Below, piece after piece: positions 27,509 to 38,024 of a DNA stretch of 64,000 nucleotides. Under the pieces are notes generated by a model. It had not been told where the DNA came from. It did not search any database and was given only the letters and a program-made list of their open reading frames with translations. Origin of the DNA: Gammaproteobacteria bacterium (GTDB lineage Bacteria > Pseudomonadota > Gammaproteobacteria > Pseudomonadales > Halieaceae); assembly GCA_024644535.1 (NCBI GenBank), contig JAHEKX010000007.1, forward strand, positions 14,654 to 78,653, given 5' to 3'. The first letter of the stretch is position 1, and every line of letters begins with the position of its first letter. The translations under genes and the position numbers were made by a program.

Positions 27509-28434
27509 GTACCTTAATATTAGCGGAACACGATAACGACTCCTTAAAAGCCGCCACGCTGTCTGCAGTAACAGCCGCTTCCCAACTTGGTGGCGATGTT
27601 GCTGTTATAGTCGCAGGCGAAAACTGTTCTTCGGCAGCTCAGCAAGCTGCTGCAGTGGTTGGTGTAACCAAGGTATTAGTTGCCGATAACGCCGCTTACG
27701 CGAACCAACTCGCCGAAAACGTTAGTCTTTTGGTCGCCGAGCTTGCGGCAGGTTATGACAACATCATCGCTGCGGCCACGAGTTCAGCGAAAAACATTAT
27801 GCCTCGGGTAGCGGCGTTGCTAGACGTAGCGCAGATTTCTGAAATTATGTCGGTGGAATCCGAGGATACCTTTAAGCGTCCAATTTATGCGGGTAACGTG
27901 ATTGCGACGGTACAATCTTGTGACGCTAAAAAGGTCATCACCGTGCGCGGCACATCGTTCGACGCGGCGCCTGCCGAAGGTGGCAGCGCCTCAGTAGAAG
28001 CCGTAACAAGCGTTCATGACGCGGGTATCTCGAGCTTTGTCGGTGAAGAGGTTGCGGTTTCGGATCGCCCAGAACTAACAGCGGCATCGGTGGTTATCTC
28101 AGGCGGTCGCGGCATGCAAAACGGCGAAAACTTCCAGTTGCTGGATGGCATCGCTGACAAACTTGGTGCTGCGATTGGTGCATCTCGTGCTGCGGTCGAC
28201 GCGGGCTTCGTGCCTAACGACATGCAGGTAGGGCAAACGGGCAAAATCGTGGCGCCTGACCTTTACATCGCGGTGGGTATATCCGGCGCAATTCAGCACT
28301 TAGCGGGTATGAAAGACTCGAAGGTGATTGTTGCAATTAACAAAGACGAAGATGCGCCTATTTTCCAAGTTGCGGATTACGGTTTAGTAGCCGACTTATT
28401 TACTGCCTTGCCAGAACTTGAAGCTGCGATTTAA
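27505..28434 (+). CDS. etfA: Electron transfer flavoprotein alpha subunit
   Basis: The FAD-binding ETF subunit, 309 aa. The C-terminal FAD domain shows VVISGGRGM, the [20 protein letters not shown] segment, [16 protein letters not shown] and [18 protein letters not shown]. It is translationally coupled to etfB. The divergent ETF-QO across the 238-nt gap makes this a complete ETF electron-transfer locus. Confidence 0.96.
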   Translation: MSTLILAEHDNDSLKAATLSAVTAASQLGGDVAVIVAGENCSSAAQQAAAVVGVTKVLVADNAAYANQLAENVSLLVAELAAGYDNIIAAATSSAKNIMPRVAALLDVAQISEIMSVESEDTFKRPIYAGNVIATVQSCDAKKVITVRGTSFDAAPAEGGSASVEAVTSVHDAGISSFVGEEVAVSDRPELTAASVVISGGRGMQNGENFQLLDGIADKLGAAIGASRAAVDAGFVPNDMQVGQTGKIVAPDLYIAVGISGAIQHLAGMKDSKVIVAINKDEDAPIFQVADYGLVADLFTALPELEAAI

Positions 28435-28454
28435 TGCGTAGTTGAGTTTGTATA

Positions 28455-28484
28455 AAACCCAGTTCAATGAACTGGGTTTTTTTT
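28455..28484 (+). terminator. Intrinsic terminator after etfBA
   Basis: AAACCCAGTTC and GAACTGGGTTT form a perfect 11-bp stem with a 3-nt loop and eight or more Ts. On the minus strand the hairpin is followed by TTTTAT, so it may also serve the convergent antiporter gene, whose stop abuts it. Confidence 0.9.
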
Positions 28485-29661
28485 AGTCTCGGCGTAATTC
28501 GTCCGAAATGGCGATTGGGGTAGGGAAGTTCAATATCACGATATAGGACGACACTAGCAGTGTCAGGATACTGACCGCTTGGATGACAACCGCGCCTTGT
28601 GCGGATAGTAATCCCTGTGCGAGCGCCACATAGCCAATTAACAGTGAGAACTCGCTCGCCTGTCCCAATCGAAAGCCCATATTCCAAGCCAGTGATTTCT
28701 TCTCGCTTACGCTGCCCAGCAATACGCGGTAAACAAGGGGCTTAAAGAGTAACACTCCAGCGCTTAGAACCACTACTGCCCCCATGACGTCGGGTAGCGC
28801 TGCAATTTCTAAGCGGGCACCAACCGAGAAGAAAAACAGGACCAAGAAAAAATCTCGCAGAGGTTTTAGGCTGATAGCAATAAATTGGGAAATAGGACTG
28901 GTTGCTACTGTGACTCCTGCAACGAATGCACCAATTTCAGCGCTCAGGCCAATTGCTGACGAAAGTTCGGCAACGCCTAAACACCACCCAATAGCCATTA
29001 AAAACAAGTATTCTTGGAAGCGGTCAAAGCGGGCTAAAAGCGGCAAGACAATCCAGCGAACACAAGCATAGCAGGCGCCAATAAGAATAGGTAATCCAAG
29101 GGCTGGTCGCAGTATGGCACGTGCGAGTTGCCCTTCTTCGGCGCTTCCGCCAATCGCGGCAAGGGCAATTAAAACCATGATGGCGATGATATCTTGCAGC
29201 AGTAGCAAGCCGATCATCATTTCGCCGATGTGCCGGTGATGCAATACCGTGGTGGGGAGCAGCTTTATGCCGATGATGGTTGACGAAAACATCATGGCCG
29301 CGCCTATTACGGCGGCCTCTGTTAACTCAAAGCCAAAGAGACTTGCCAGGAACGTTGAGCTGGTGAAGAAAGCCAGAGAGCTAGCCATGGCCACTGGAGT
29401 GCTTTTTTTCAGGGTGGCAATTAATGCTGAAGGTTGCATGTCTAGCCCGAGTAAAAATAGCAAGAATATGATGCCGATGTGCGCTATGTCTTCCAGTAAG
29501 CTTAAATCGTTAACGAGTTCGAAGCCCGAGGGGCCTAGTAATCCACCCAGAACAATGTAAGCGATGATTAGGGGCTGCCGGGTATAAAGAGCAATTGTGG
29601 CTAATATTGCAGCGCCACTGAAAATTAAGAAAAACGAAAAGGTTAAGCTGTGGGCGTCCAT
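28483..29661 (-). CDS. Kef-type cation:proton antiporter (CPA2 family)
   Basis: An integral inner-membrane protein of 392 aa with about 12 predicted helices and no C-terminal RCK/TrkA_N regulatory domain. Conserved pieces are IIAYIVLGGLLGPSG, HIGIIFLLFLLGLDM and GLLLLQDIIAIMVL (the buried Asp). This is the size and pattern of stand-alone Kef-type Na+/K+:H+ antiporters rather than glutathione-gated KefB/KefC. Ion specificity cannot be told from the sequence. Convergent with etfA. Confidence 0.88.
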   Translation of the reverse strand: MDAHSLTFSFFLIFSGAAILATIALYTRQPLIIAYIVLGGLLGPSGFELVNDLSLLEDIAHIGIIFLLFLLGLDMQPSALIATLKKSTPVAMASSLAFFTSSTFLASLFGFELTEAAVIGAAMMFSSTIIGIKLLPTTVLHHRHIGEMMIGLLLLQDIIAIMVLIALAAIGGSAEEGQLARAILRPALGLPILIGACYACVRWIVLPLLARFDRFQEYLFLMAIGWCLGVAELSSAIGLSAEIGAFVAGVTVATSPISQFIAISLKPLRDFFLVLFFFSVGARLEIAALPDVMGAVVVLSAGVLLFKPLVYRVLLGSVSEKKSLAWNMGFRLGQASEFSLLIGYVALAQGLLSAQGAVVIQAVSILTLLVSSYIVILNFPTPIAISDELRRD

Positions 29662-29702
29662 AACATGGGCTTCGAAAGGTTGGACGCCCAGTTTAGACGC
29701 CT

Positions 29703-30188
29703 TTACAGCGTTTCTCTAGTCTGGCTAATGCGTCTGCGAAACAAAGGTAATGGTTGGCGAGCATCGCCCTGATACACTTCGCGAGCTTGAGCCAAGCGAA
29801 CCTGAGCCACTTTGGCGTGGCTTGCACTTTGGAATTCGAAGGCGTTGAACCCGCAGCGAGAGAGGTACTCGATTTGATCAGTTATGAATGCGCCCGTGGC
29901 TTGCAGTGTGCCTGTATAGCCTCGCTCTCGTAACTCCCGTGCGGTAGAGAACCCTCGTCCGTCTGTGAAGACGGGAAACTGTATTTCAATTGCTTGTAGT
30001 TTATGGAGTTGGTCGAAAAGAACAGCAAAATCTTCGCCAGGTGCAATAGTCACCCTGCTTGGCTTGATGTCTGCATCAATCCAGTCCCTCAACCCAGGCG
30101 CCGCTGCGTGAGGTTCGGTAGTGGAGGGGGTAAACACACTAAATTGATAGGGGTCGGTGTGCGTTTCGGTGCTAGTGAGATGTTGCAT
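29703..30188 (-). CDS. DUF934 protein, CysI-associated
   Basis: A conserved protein of unknown function found directly downstream of cysI in many proteobacteria; thought to assist siroheme sulfite reductase. Seen: AIEIQFPVFTDGRGFSTARELRERG with GYTGTLQATGAF and DQIEYLSRCGFNAFEF. The ATG at 30188 (start MQHLTST) lies inside the cysI 3' end, overlapping by 17 nt; an earlier in-frame start at 30218 is less likely. About 161 aa. No signal peptide. Confidence 0.85.
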   Translation of the reverse strand: MQHLTSTETHTDPYQFSVFTPSTTEPHAAAPGLRDWIDADIKPSRVTIAPGEDFAVLFDQLHKLQAIEIQFPVFTDGRGFSTARELRERGYTGTLQATGAFITDQIEYLSRCGFNAFEFQSASHAKVAQVRLAQAREVYQGDARQPLPLFRRRISQTRETL

Positions 30189-31830
30189 ATACAGCCTCTT
30201 TAAATGGATCGATCCCAATTCGGTCGTACGTATGAATAAATGTTTCCTCGTCTAAACGTTGACTGACATAAACATCCAGAATTTTCGCAATAACATCCGG
30301 CATATCCTCTGCGCCAAAAGAGGGCCCAAGTATTTTGCCAATCGATGCCTCACGTCCTTGCCGACCACCGAGGGCTACTTGATAGAATTCCCGCCCCTTT
30401 TTATCAACACCTAAAATACCAATGTGACCGATGTGATGATGACCGCAGGCGTTCATGCAGCCACTGATATTTAGCTCAATAGGTCCTAAATCGTAAACGT
30501 AATCGAGGTCATCGAACCGTGCTTGTATAGCCTGGGCTATGGGTATGGATTTCGCATTGGCTAAAGAGCAAAAGTCGCCGCCAGGGCAGCAGATCATGTC
30601 GTGTAGTGTGCCGATGACCGGTGCGGCTAGCTCGTGCATCTGTAAAGCCAGCCACAGTTCGTAAAGTTGATTTTGCGCAACGTCGGCAAGCACGATGTTC
30701 TGCTGGTGCGTTGTTCTTAGTTCCCCAAAACTAAAACGATCGGCTAATTGTGCCAGTGCGTCTAGCTGTGTGTGTGTGATATCCCCCGGAGCGATGCCGG
30801 CACTCTTTAGAGCGACGTTGACAATCCGATATCCGGGTTGCCGGTGGGTTAGCGTGTTTTTTTCGAACCAGCGCGCGAAAAGGCGATTTTCGCTGAGCCT
30901 TGACTGGAGGTTAGAGGGTAACTCGGCGTCAAAATTTTGGTAGTCGGGCGCAGAAAAATAGGCGCTCACCCGTTCCACTTCGGACTCGGTTATTTGTAGA
31001 TCCGACTGTTTTTTTAACGCCCATTGAACGTCAACTTTAGCGCCAAAAGCTTCTATTCCCATGGCCTTGGCAAGAATTTTTATGCGCGCCTTGTATTTGT
31101 TGTCGCGCCGTCCAAACTGGTTGTACACACGAATTACAGCTTCGAGATAACCGATGAGGTCCTCGGCGGGCAAGTTCGCCTTCAATAAACTGCCAATAAT
31201 GGGAGTGCGGCCCAGCCCGCCCCCGACATAAATATCTGCTACCACTCCTTTGCTCGCGCGTTTTAGCTCGATGCCGACATCATGCGCCAGGATGGCTGCA
31301 CGATCGGTAGTGTTGGAGGATATGGCGATTTTGAATTTCCGTGGCAAGAAGGCAAATTCAGGGTGCAGAGTGCTCCATTGTCGAAGGATTTCGCAATAGG
31401 GTCTAGGATCGAGCTGTTCGCCATCGATGACGCCGGCAAATTGATCGGTAGTGATATTGCGAATGCAGTTTCCGCTTGTCTGGATGGCGTGCATTTGCAC
31501 CCTGGACAGATCGGCTAGTATGTCAGGTACTCGTTCTAACTCAGGCCAGTTGATCTGTATGTTTTGTCGTGTGCTGATATGAGCGTAACCGCGGTCATAT
31601 TTGCGTGTGATCTCGGCAACAGCGCGTAATTGGTCGCTGCTGATCATGCCGTAGGGGACCGCTATTCTCAGCATCGGAGCGTGCCGCTGTATATACAGGC
31701 CATTCTGCAATCGCAGGGGTTGATATTCATCAGCACTGAGCTCGCCCCGCAAGAAGCGCTGGGTTTGATCTTTAAACTGCGCGACTCGCTGGTCAACGAT
31801 TGCTTGATCGTAGTGATCGTACTGGTACAT
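30172..31830 (-). CDS. cysI: Sulfite reductase hemoprotein (siroheme) CysI
   Basis: Siroheme/4Fe-4S enzyme reducing sulfite to sulfide for assimilation. Very like the Pseudomonas CysI type. Seen: RLQNGLYIQRHAPMLRIA, HISTRQNIQINW, HAIQTSGNCIRNIT, and the four cluster/siroheme cysteines in CCPGGDFCSLANAK and NISGCMNACGHHHIG. The ATG at 31828-31830 (MYQYDHYDQ) is preferred over an upstream in-frame start at 31875. 552 aa. DUF934 overlaps its stop. A nitrite-reductase role is possible within this family but less likely with DUF934 attached. Confidence 0.92.
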   Translation of the reverse strand: MYQYDHYDQAIVDQRVAQFKDQTQRFLRGELSADEYQPLRLQNGLYIQRHAPMLRIAVPYGMISSDQLRAVAEITRKYDRGYAHISTRQNIQINWPELERVPDILADLSRVQMHAIQTSGNCIRNITTDQFAGVIDGEQLDPRPYCEILRQWSTLHPEFAFLPRKFKIAISSNTTDRAAILAHDVGIELKRASKGVVADIYVGGGLGRTPIIGSLLKANLPAEDLIGYLEAVIRVYNQFGRRDNKYKARIKILAKAMGIEAFGAKVDVQWALKKQSDLQITESEVERVSAYFSAPDYQNFDAELPSNLQSRLSENRLFARWFEKNTLTHRQPGYRIVNVALKSAGIAPGDITHTQLDALAQLADRFSFGELRTTHQQNIVLADVAQNQLYELWLALQMHELAAPVIGTLHDMICCPGGDFCSLANAKSIPIAQAIQARFDDLDYVYDLGPIELNISGCMNACGHHHIGHIGILGVDKKGREFYQVALGGRQGREASIGKILGPSFGAEDMPDVIAKILDVYVSQRLDEETFIHTYDRIGIDPFKEAVYATSH

Positions 31831-31952
31831 GCTAAAAATCCACTCATATGCCGAGGTGCGCACTCTAGCAAACAATTGAACGGGTGAATTAGTTTACTTT
31901 TTTCTATGCTTAGAACCGTTTTGTAGCAGTAGTCAGTAAGAGCTGAAAACTC

Positions 31953-31958
31953 TATAAT
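31953..31958 (+). promoter_or_regulatory. -10 box before the 37-aa peptide gene
   Basis: A perfect TATAAT lies 30 nt before the small gene. The -35 region (around 31930) has no good match, so an activator or another sigma -35 contact would be needed. Confidence 0.35.
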
Positions 31959-31988
31959 ACCGAGGAACGATTCATTGTGGAGAAGACG

Positions 31989-32102
31989 ATGTCAGATATG
32001 GAAAGAGACGAAGATGGCCGCGCTGACGCTATCGCAGCGACTGCGATCATCAGTTTGATAGTGTTTACCTTGTATATGTGGCTGTCGGGAATGCCTTCCT
32101 GA
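31989..32102 (+). CDS. Small single-pass membrane protein, 37 aa
   Basis: A short frame starting MSDMERDEDGRADAIAA and ending LYMWLSGMPS. It has the SD GTGGAGA (31977-31983) 5 nt before the ATG, a charged acidic N-terminus and one hydrophobic helix (about residues 14-33). A perfect -10 box lies upstream and a 13-bp hairpin downstream. It sits between divergent cysI and convergent DUF2970. I do not recognise a family. Coding is supported by SD, composition and flanking signals, but not by homology. Confidence 0.6.
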   Translation: MSDMERDEDGRADAIAATAIISLIVFTLYMWLSGMPS

Positions 32103-32110
32103 TGCGACAC

Positions 32111-32139
32111 TATTGGCTAGCGCGCGGCGCTAGCCAATA
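32111..32139. other. 13-bp hairpin between the small peptide and DUF2970 genes
   Basis: TATTGGCTAGCGC and GCGCTAGCCAATA form a perfect 13-bp stem with a GCG loop. There is no T-run on either side. It begins 8 nt after the small gene and contains the DUF2970 stop codon, so it likely acts as a bidirectional RNA-end structure. Confidence 0.65.
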
Positions 32140-32350
32140 CCATTTGCACGACGCCATAAACACCGCCAATAAAAATTACCGTAAAAATAAGCCCAGCGAC
32201 GAAAAATACTTTGGCGCTTCCTTGGTTAAAATCGCGCTCGCGATTTTTGCTGCTCTGAACACCCAAGCCGGCCGCAAAAACGCTTCTTATGATATCCCAC
32301 AGGCCCATTTTGCTTCGCTGGGTTTCTGTGTTGTTGTCTTGATCTGTCAT
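32117..32350 (-). CDS. DUF2970 small membrane protein
   Basis: 77 aa with the DUF2970 pattern: SVFAAGLGVQSSKNRERDF, then one membrane helix (about residues 48-73, VFFVAGLIFTVIFIGGVYGV). Function is unknown. It starts 9 nt after the metH stop on the same strand, so it should be cotranscribed with metH. The last codons form an arm of the 32111-32139 hairpin. Confidence 0.85.
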   Translation of the reverse strand: MTDQDNNTETQRSKMGLWDIIRSVFAAGLGVQSSKNRERDFNQGSAKVFFVAGLIFTVIFIGGVYGVVQMVLASAAR

Positions 32351-32359
32351 TGTCGTTCC

Positions 32360-35300
32360 TTATTTGTAAGCCAGATTTGGGCGTAACCATTGTTCAATTG
32401 TCGCGACACTTTGTTTTTTGCGCAACGCCAAACTCTCGACCTGCTCTTGTGATATCTTGCCGACATTGAAATAGCGCGTTTCAGGGTTGGCGAAGTAATA
32501 GCCGCTGACAGCCGCGGTTGGCGTCATCGCATAGCTATCGGTTAATTCAACACCGCACAACTCGGTTGCGTCTAATAAACGGAATAGGGTGTTCTTTTCG
32601 GAGTGATCAGGACACGCGGGATAGCCTGGTGCTGGCCGAATGCCTTGATACTGTTCCTTTATCAATTGCACGTTGTTTAATGTTTCATCGGTTGCATAGC
32701 CCCAGAGTGTCTTGCGGACCTTCTCATGCATGTACTCGGCCAACGCCTCAGCCAAGCGATCGGCCAGAGCCTTAATCATGATGCTGTTGTAGTCATCACC
32801 CTCGGCTTCGTAGGCTTTAGCTCGCTCATCAATTCCGTGTCCGGTGGTGACGCAGAATCCGCCGATATAGTCCTGCAAAGTGTTCTCTTCAGGTGGCAGA
32901 AAATCCGCCAGCGAGTAGGTTGGTTTTGACTCGTCACCCGGGTTTGCTTGTTGCCGCACCTGATGCAGTACTTCTTTAACCTTGGTGCGCGTATCGTCAG
33001 TGTAGACTAGAATGTCATCGCCCCGGCTTGCGGCAGGCCAAAAGCCCACCGCCGCTTTGCCTGTCGCCCATTCCGCTGCAACCATTTGTTCGAGCATCAT
33101 TCGGGCGTCTTGGTAAAGTAGTTGTGCTTGCTCGCCAACGACCTCATCTTGCAATATGGCCGGGAATTTGCCTGCCAGCTCCCACGTCAAAAAGAAAGGA
33201 GTCCAGTCGATGTAAGCTACCAGATCTACTAGTGGGACCTCGATAGCCTTTGTGCCCAAAAAAGTCGGTTTAGCCGGTGTGTACTCGGTCCAATTGGGTT
33301 GGAATCGACGTTGCAGCGCTTCGGTATAGTCTAACGCGGGCTTTAAGGGCTGCCGATTGGCAACGCGCTCACGCACGATCTCGTATTCCTGCCCTAGATT
33401 CTGCAGAAACGACGACTTCTGTTCGCCCAGTAAGGCCGTGGCCACCGAGACGCTACGTGATGCATCTGGAACGTACACCACCGCATCGTTCAGATATTGT
33501 GGGGCAATTTTAACCGCGGTGTGCGCTTTTGATGTCGTTGCGCCGCCAATCATCAAGGGAATGTTAAACCCCTGTCGCTGCATTTCTGAAGCGACGTGGG
33601 TCATTTCATCTAAAGAGGGCGTGATGAGTCCGCTTAAACCAATTATGTCGACTTGATGCTCTCTCGCCGCTTGCAGAATGGTCTCGCAATGCACCATGAC
33701 GCCTAAATCGATGACTTCGAAGTTGTTACACTGCAACACAACGCCCACGATGTTTTTGCCAATATCGTGAACATCGCCTTTTACGGTAGCCATGAGTATT
33801 TTTCCGTTACTGCCGCTACCCTGGGACTTTTCTGCTTCGATATAGGGCTGTAAATAGGCTACGGCTTGTTTCATGACTCGTGCGCTTTTCACCACTTGCG
33901 GCAAAAACATTTTGCCTTCGCCAAACAAGTCGCCCACAACGTTCATGCCATCCATTAATGGCCCTTCAATGACCTCGATGGGACGGCTAAAGGCCTGACG
34001 TGCCTGCTCGGCATCTTCGATGACATAGGTGTTGATACCTTTAACCAGAGCGTGTTCTATGCGTTTTGCAACGGGCCAATTACGCCATTCTAGATCTTCG
34101 GTTCGTTTCGTCACCGTTCCATCACCACGATAATCCTGGGCGACATCCAGTAGGCGTTCGGTTGCGTCATCTCGTCGATTTAAAATTACGTCCTCGACGG
34201 CATCTTTTAATGCTGGCGGGAGTTCGTCGTATACGGCCAGTTGCCCGGCATTAACGATGCCCATATCCAGGCCGGCCTTAATCGCGTGGAATAAAAAGAC
34301 CGAGTGGATGGCTTCTCGGACGGGGTTGTTTCCTCGAAAAGAGAAGGAAACGTTACTGACACCCCCAGACACCATGGCGCCGGGTAGATTTTGTTTGATC
34401 CAACGCGTCGCTTCTATAAAATCTACAGCATAGTTATTATGCTCTTCGATACCAGTCGCGACTGCAAAGATATTTGGATCGAAGATAATATCGTTGGGAT
34501 TAAACTTTAGCTCTTGCGTCAGCAGAGAGTATGAGCGTTGACATATCTCTGTTTTGCGCTCGAAAGTATCTGCTTGCCCGTGCTCGTCAAAGGCCATGAC
34601 AACAACAGCCGCCCCGAAGCGCTGGCACAAACGTGCTTTTTCTAAGAACTCATCAACACCTTCCTTCAGACTGATAGAGTTGACGATGCATTTTCCTTGA
34701 ACGCATTTTAGACCCGATTCAATGGCATCCCAGCGGGAGGAGTCAAGCATGAACGGTACGCGGCTAATTTCGGGCTCTGAGGCCGCTAAATTTAAAAAGG
34801 TCACCATCGCTTTTTGGGCGTCTAACATGCCCTCATCCATGTTGATATCGATGATTTGAGCACCGTCTTCGACTTGAGCTCGCGCTACGGCCAAGGCTTC
34901 TTCGTATTGCTCGTTAACAATAAGTCTCTTAAACACCGCTGATCCGGTGACGTTGCAGCGCTCGCCGACATTTACGAACAGAGAATCAGCCTTAATGTTA
35001 AAAGATTCTAGGCCACTCAAGTGGCATCCCGGGTTCGGGTGAGGTAAAACTCTGGGGCTGGCGTGGCCGACGGCCTCACCAATTGCTTTAATGTGCTCTG
35101 GACGAGTGCCGCAACAGCCGCCAACAAGGTTCAAGAAGCCTCTTTGTGCAAAATCTTGTAAGTCTGCAAACATGTCCGCGGGCGTTTCGTCGTACTCACC
35201 AAAAGCGTTGGGAAGCCCTGCATTAAAGTGGCCGCTGAAATAGCAGTCGGCGGCGTTTGCCAGGGCTTCGACATACGGGCGTACTTCTTTGAATCTTCGG

Positions 35301-36043
35301 CCACAATTGGTGCCAACAACTAAGGGTTTGGCATGGGCTATAGAGTTCCAAAAGGCTTCAGCGGTTTGTCCTGACAAAATTCGACCACTGGTATCTGGGA
35401 AGGTGACCGAGAGCATGATAGGGCGCTTAATTGAGGTTGCATTGAAGGCATCTTCCACGGCAAATATTGCGGCTTTGGCATTCAGAGTATCGAAGATAGT
35501 CTCGATCATCAGAATATCGACGCCTTCTTCCAGTAGCGCAATCGCCGCCACACGGTAATCTTGCACGAGGGTATCGAAATCGATATTGCGAGCGCCTGGG
35601 TCGTTTACATCGGGCGAAATTGAAGCGGTGCGTGGCGTTGGTCCAAGAACTCCCGCAACGTAGCGGGGCTTATCGGGTGTCAGGGCACTGAAATGATCTG
35701 CAGCCTCGCGCGCGATTCGCGCCGCTGTGCGGTTAAGTTCGTCGGCCAGATATTCTAAGCCGTAGTCGCCTTGCGCCACAGCGGTAGAGTTGAAACTGTT
35801 GGTTTCAATTAGGTCGGCACCAGCCTCTAAAAACGCTTTGTGGATATCAAGAATAAGATCAGGCCTAGTTAGGCAGAGTAAGTCGTTATTGCCCTTTAAA
35901 TCGCCCTTAAAGTCGGCGAAGCGCGAGCCTCGGTAGTCTTCTTCGGCCAGCTTATAGCCTTGAATCATCGTACCCATAGCACCGTCAATAATAAGAATGC
36001 GATCTTGTAAAGCTTGCTCTAAAGTATGGCGTTGAAAAGGCAT
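32360..36043 (-). CDS. metH: Cobalamin-dependent methionine synthase
   Basis: Transfers the methyl group of methyl-tetrahydrofolate to homocysteine through cobalamin. At 1227 aa all four modules are present: the homocysteine domain with zinc cysteines in GTNCGRR and [10 protein letters not shown]; the pterin domain ([27 protein letters not shown]); the B12 domain with the cobalt-ligating His in GDVHDIGKN; and the C-terminal AdoMet reactivation domain ([12 protein letters not shown]). No cobalamin riboswitch is visible in the short 5' region. DUF2970 follows. Confidence 0.98.
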   Translation of the reverse strand: MPFQRHTLEQALQDRILIIDGAMGTMIQGYKLAEEDYRGSRFADFKGDLKGNNDLLCLTRPDLILDIHKAFLEAGADLIETNSFNSTAVAQGDYGLEYLADELNRTAARIAREAADHFSALTPDKPRYVAGVLGPTPRTASISPDVNDPGARNIDFDTLVQDYRVAAIALLEEGVDILMIETIFDTLNAKAAIFAVEDAFNATSIKRPIMLSVTFPDTSGRILSGQTAEAFWNSIAHAKPLVVGTNCGRRFKEVRPYVEALANAADCYFSGHFNAGLPNAFGEYDETPADMFADLQDFAQRGFLNLVGGCCGTRPEHIKAIGEAVGHASPRVLPHPNPGCHLSGLESFNIKADSLFVNVGERCNVTGSAVFKRLIVNEQYEEALAVARAQVEDGAQIIDINMDEGMLDAQKAMVTFLNLAASEPEISRVPFMLDSSRWDAIESGLKCVQGKCIVNSISLKEGVDEFLEKARLCQRFGAAVVVMAFDEHGQADTFERKTEICQRSYSLLTQELKFNPNDIIFDPNIFAVATGIEEHNNYAVDFIEATRWIKQNLPGAMVSGGVSNVSFSFRGNNPVREAIHSVFLFHAIKAGLDMGIVNAGQLAVYDELPPALKDAVEDVILNRRDDATERLLDVAQDYRGDGTVTKRTEDLEWRNWPVAKRIEHALVKGINTYVIEDAEQARQAFSRPIEVIEGPLMDGMNVVGDLFGEGKMFLPQVVKSARVMKQAVAYLQPYIEAEKSQGSGSNGKILMATVKGDVHDIGKNIVGVVLQCNNFEVIDLGVMVHCETILQAAREHQVDIIGLSGLITPSLDEMTHVASEMQRQGFNIPLMIGGATTSKAHTAVKIAPQYLNDAVVYVPDASRSVSVATALLGEQKSSFLQNLGQEYEIVRERVANRQPLKPALDYTEALQRRFQPNWTEYTPAKPTFLGTKAIEVPLVDLVAYIDWTPFFLTWELAGKFPAILQDEVVGEQAQLLYQDARMMLEQMVAAEWATGKAAVGFWPAASRGDDILVYTDDTRTKVKEVLHQVRQQANPGDESKPTYSLADFLPPEENTLQDYIGGFCVTTGHGIDERAKAYEAEGDDYNSIMIKALADRLAEALAEYMHEKVRKTLWGYATDETLNNVQLIKEQYQGIRPAPGYPACPDHSEKNTLFRLLDATELCGVELTDSYAMTPTAAVSGYYFANPETRYFNVGKISQEQVESLALRKKQSVATIEQWLRPNLAYK

Positions 36044-36201
36044 GTCGAACTCGTCTAGTAATACGGCGCGGAGTCTACCAGATTTGGCTGTGTATTGGGG
36101 TTTCGATGCGTATTATTTCGCGCTGAGCAACAAGTTTTGTTCCAATTTTATCGGGCTTCTTGCTAAAATACCCGAGTAATTTGCTAAGGATAACCAGCTG
36201 C

Positions 36202-36777
36202 ATGTTTACTATTACTGAATCGGCCCAGAATTACCTCGCGGAATTGCTCTCGAAGCAAGAGGGCGTGCTTGGGGTCCGCGTGTTTATAAATCAGCCGGGC
36301 ACTCCTAAAGCAGAGACCTGTATTGCCTACTGCCGTGATGACGACTTAAAAGAGGGCGATGAAGTACAAAGCTTTGGCCCCATCAGTGCTTATATCGAGG
36401 GCCGTAGTATTCCATTTTTGGAAGACGCTTTGGTCGACTACAACAAGGACCGCATGGGCGGGCAGCTTACCATTAAGGCGCCCAATGCTAAGTTGCCGCG
36501 TGTTAGTGACGATAGTCCAGTTGAAGATCGCATTAACTACATTTTGTACAACGAAGTTAACCCCGCTTTAGCCGCTCATGGCGGAGAGGTATCTCTCGTT
36601 GAAATTACAGACGACCATATCGCGATATTGCAGTTTGGTGGAGGTTGTCAGGGCTGCGGTATGGTGGATCAGACCTTGAAAGGTGGTGTGGAAAAGAGCC
36701 TGCTCGAGCAGGTGCCCGAACTCAATGGGGTGCGTGATGTTACTGACCACTCCGACCGATCTCAGGCTTACTATTAA
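36202..36777 (+). CDS. nfuA: Fe-S biogenesis protein NfuA
   Basis: Scaffold/carrier that delivers 4Fe-4S clusters, important under oxidative or iron stress. The N-terminal degenerate A-type domain (about 1-95, [18 protein letters not shown]) is joined to the C-terminal Nfu domain with the cluster-binding pair Cys149/Cys152 in GGGCQGCGM. The ATG at 36202 (MFTITESAQ) follows AAGGA; an in-frame start at 36160 is not conserved. 191 aa. A strong terminator follows. Confidence 0.96.
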   Translation: MFTITESAQNYLAELLSKQEGVLGVRVFINQPGTPKAETCIAYCRDDDLKEGDEVQSFGPISAYIEGRSIPFLEDALVDYNKDRMGGQLTIKAPNAKLPRVSDDSPVEDRINYILYNEVNPALAAHGGEVSLVEITDDHIAILQFGGGCQGCGMVDQTLKGGVEKSLLEQVPELNGVRDVTDHSDRSQAYY

Positions 36778-36797
36778 GTTTATAGCTGAAAAGATAG

Positions 36798-36832
36798 AAG
36801 AACGGGGAAGCAGCCAGTACCCCGTTCTTTTT
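36798..36832 (+). terminator. Intrinsic terminator after nfuA
   Basis: AAGAACGGGG and CCCCGTTCTT make a perfect 10-bp stem with a 12-nt loop, followed by five Ts. On the minus strand only a broken T-tract follows, so use by the convergent DAHP synthase gene, whose stop is 4 nt away, is uncertain. Confidence 0.85.
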
Positions 36833-36835
36833 GGG

Positions 36836-37915
36836 CTACTGAGCCGATCGGCGGCCGGGCAGGGTGCCTTTTATCATCTCGCGCAGATTTAAAAGTGCCG
36901 CTTCTGTGGTCTCCCAACCGATGCAGCCATCAGTAATAGATACCCCATACTCAAGTTGGCCCAGGTCGTCGGGCATGTTCTGATTGCCTGCCTTGATGTG
37001 GCTTTCGATCATCAAGCCGGTAATCGACTGGTTGCCATCGGCAATTTGGTGGCCAATGTTTTCCAGCACTAAGGGCTGTAACTCGGGCTTTTTGTTGGAG
37101 TTGGCATGACTGCAGTCAATCATGATGTTTCGAGGTAGGCTAGCCTTTTCCAATGCCTGCTCAACCAGGGCAACGTGGACCGAATCGTAATTTGGGCCAT
37201 CGCTGCCGCCCCTCAGGACTACGTGCGCGTAGGGGTTGCCAGAGGTTGTAATGACCGAGACGCGCCCGTCACCCGACAAACCAAGAAAGCGGTGTGGTTT
37301 TGCGGCTGATTTAATGGCATTGGTCGCGACCTCGATGCCCCCATCCGTACCATTTTTAAAGCCAACGGGGCTGCTCAGTCCACTTGCCATTTCTCGGTGA
37401 GTTTGCGATTCGGTTGTTCTGGCACCAATGGCAGACCATGAAATAAGGTCTTGTAGATATTGAGGAGAGATTGGGTCGAGTGCCTCTGTCGCTGTTGGAA
37501 GCCCGGATTCTAGTATATCTAACAACAACTTACGCCCTATTTTTAATCCATCTTCTATGGCAAAAGAGTCATCCAAATAAGGGTCGTTGATCAGGCCTTT
37601 CCAGCCAACGGTTGTCCGAGGCTTTTCGAAATACACGCGCATAACAATGTACAGTGTATCGGATACTTCATCTGCCAGTGCTTTTAAGCGCGTGGCGTAG
37701 TCTAAAGCGGCTTTGGTATCATGAATTGAGCAGGGGCCAACCACAACGAATAAGCGCTGGTCTTTACCGTCGAGTATATCTCTGATGATCTGGCGTGACT
37801 CGGCAACTTGCGTATACGCTGCGTCGGAAGCGGGCACCGATTTTTTAAGATCCTGCGGTGTAATCAGAAGACTTTGTGATTCGATATTGATATCTTGAAT
37901 GGCAATTTTTTTCAT
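36836..37915 (-). CDS. aroG: 3-deoxy-7-phosphoheptulonate synthase (class I)
   Basis: DAHP synthase, which joins PEP and erythrose 4-phosphate at the entry to the shikimate pathway. Seen: VVGPCSIHD, RVYFEKPRTTVGWKGLIND, SWSAIGARTTESQTHRE (metal/substrate residues), GFKNGTDGG and MIDCSHANSNK. The start MKKIAIQDINIES at 37915 gives 359 aa; the frame runs 44 codons further upstream without conservation. The feedback effector (Phe, Tyr or Trp) cannot be assigned, so the symbol is approximate. An imperfect palindrome GTGCACC-AC-GGTGTAC lies about 20 nt upstream. Confidence 0.9.
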   Translation of the reverse strand: MKKIAIQDINIESQSLLITPQDLKKSVPASDAAYTQVAESRQIIRDILDGKDQRLFVVVGPCSIHDTKAALDYATRLKALADEVSDTLYIVMRVYFEKPRTTVGWKGLINDPYLDDSFAIEDGLKIGRKLLLDILESGLPTATEALDPISPQYLQDLISWSAIGARTTESQTHREMASGLSSPVGFKNGTDGGIEVATNAIKSAAKPHRFLGLSGDGRVSVITTSGNPYAHVVLRGGSDGPNYDSVHVALVEQALEKASLPRNIMIDCSHANSNKKPELQPLVLENIGHQIADGNQSITGLMIESHIKAGNQNMPDDLGQLEYGVSITDGCIGWETTEAALLNLREMIKGTLPGRRSAQ

Positions 37916-38024
37916 GTAACAAACCCAGCGTACACCGTGGTGCACTTTTTGATGTATTAAGGGCGCGAATTCTACCGATTTACAGCACTGAAGGGTAGTC
38001 CGACGACCGTATCGAGGCGAATAG

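Noticed and set aside
36044-36201. Possible cobalamin or SAM riboswitch before metH
   Set aside because: The region between metH and nfuA is only about 160 nt, and I see no B12-box or SAM-riboswitch helices.
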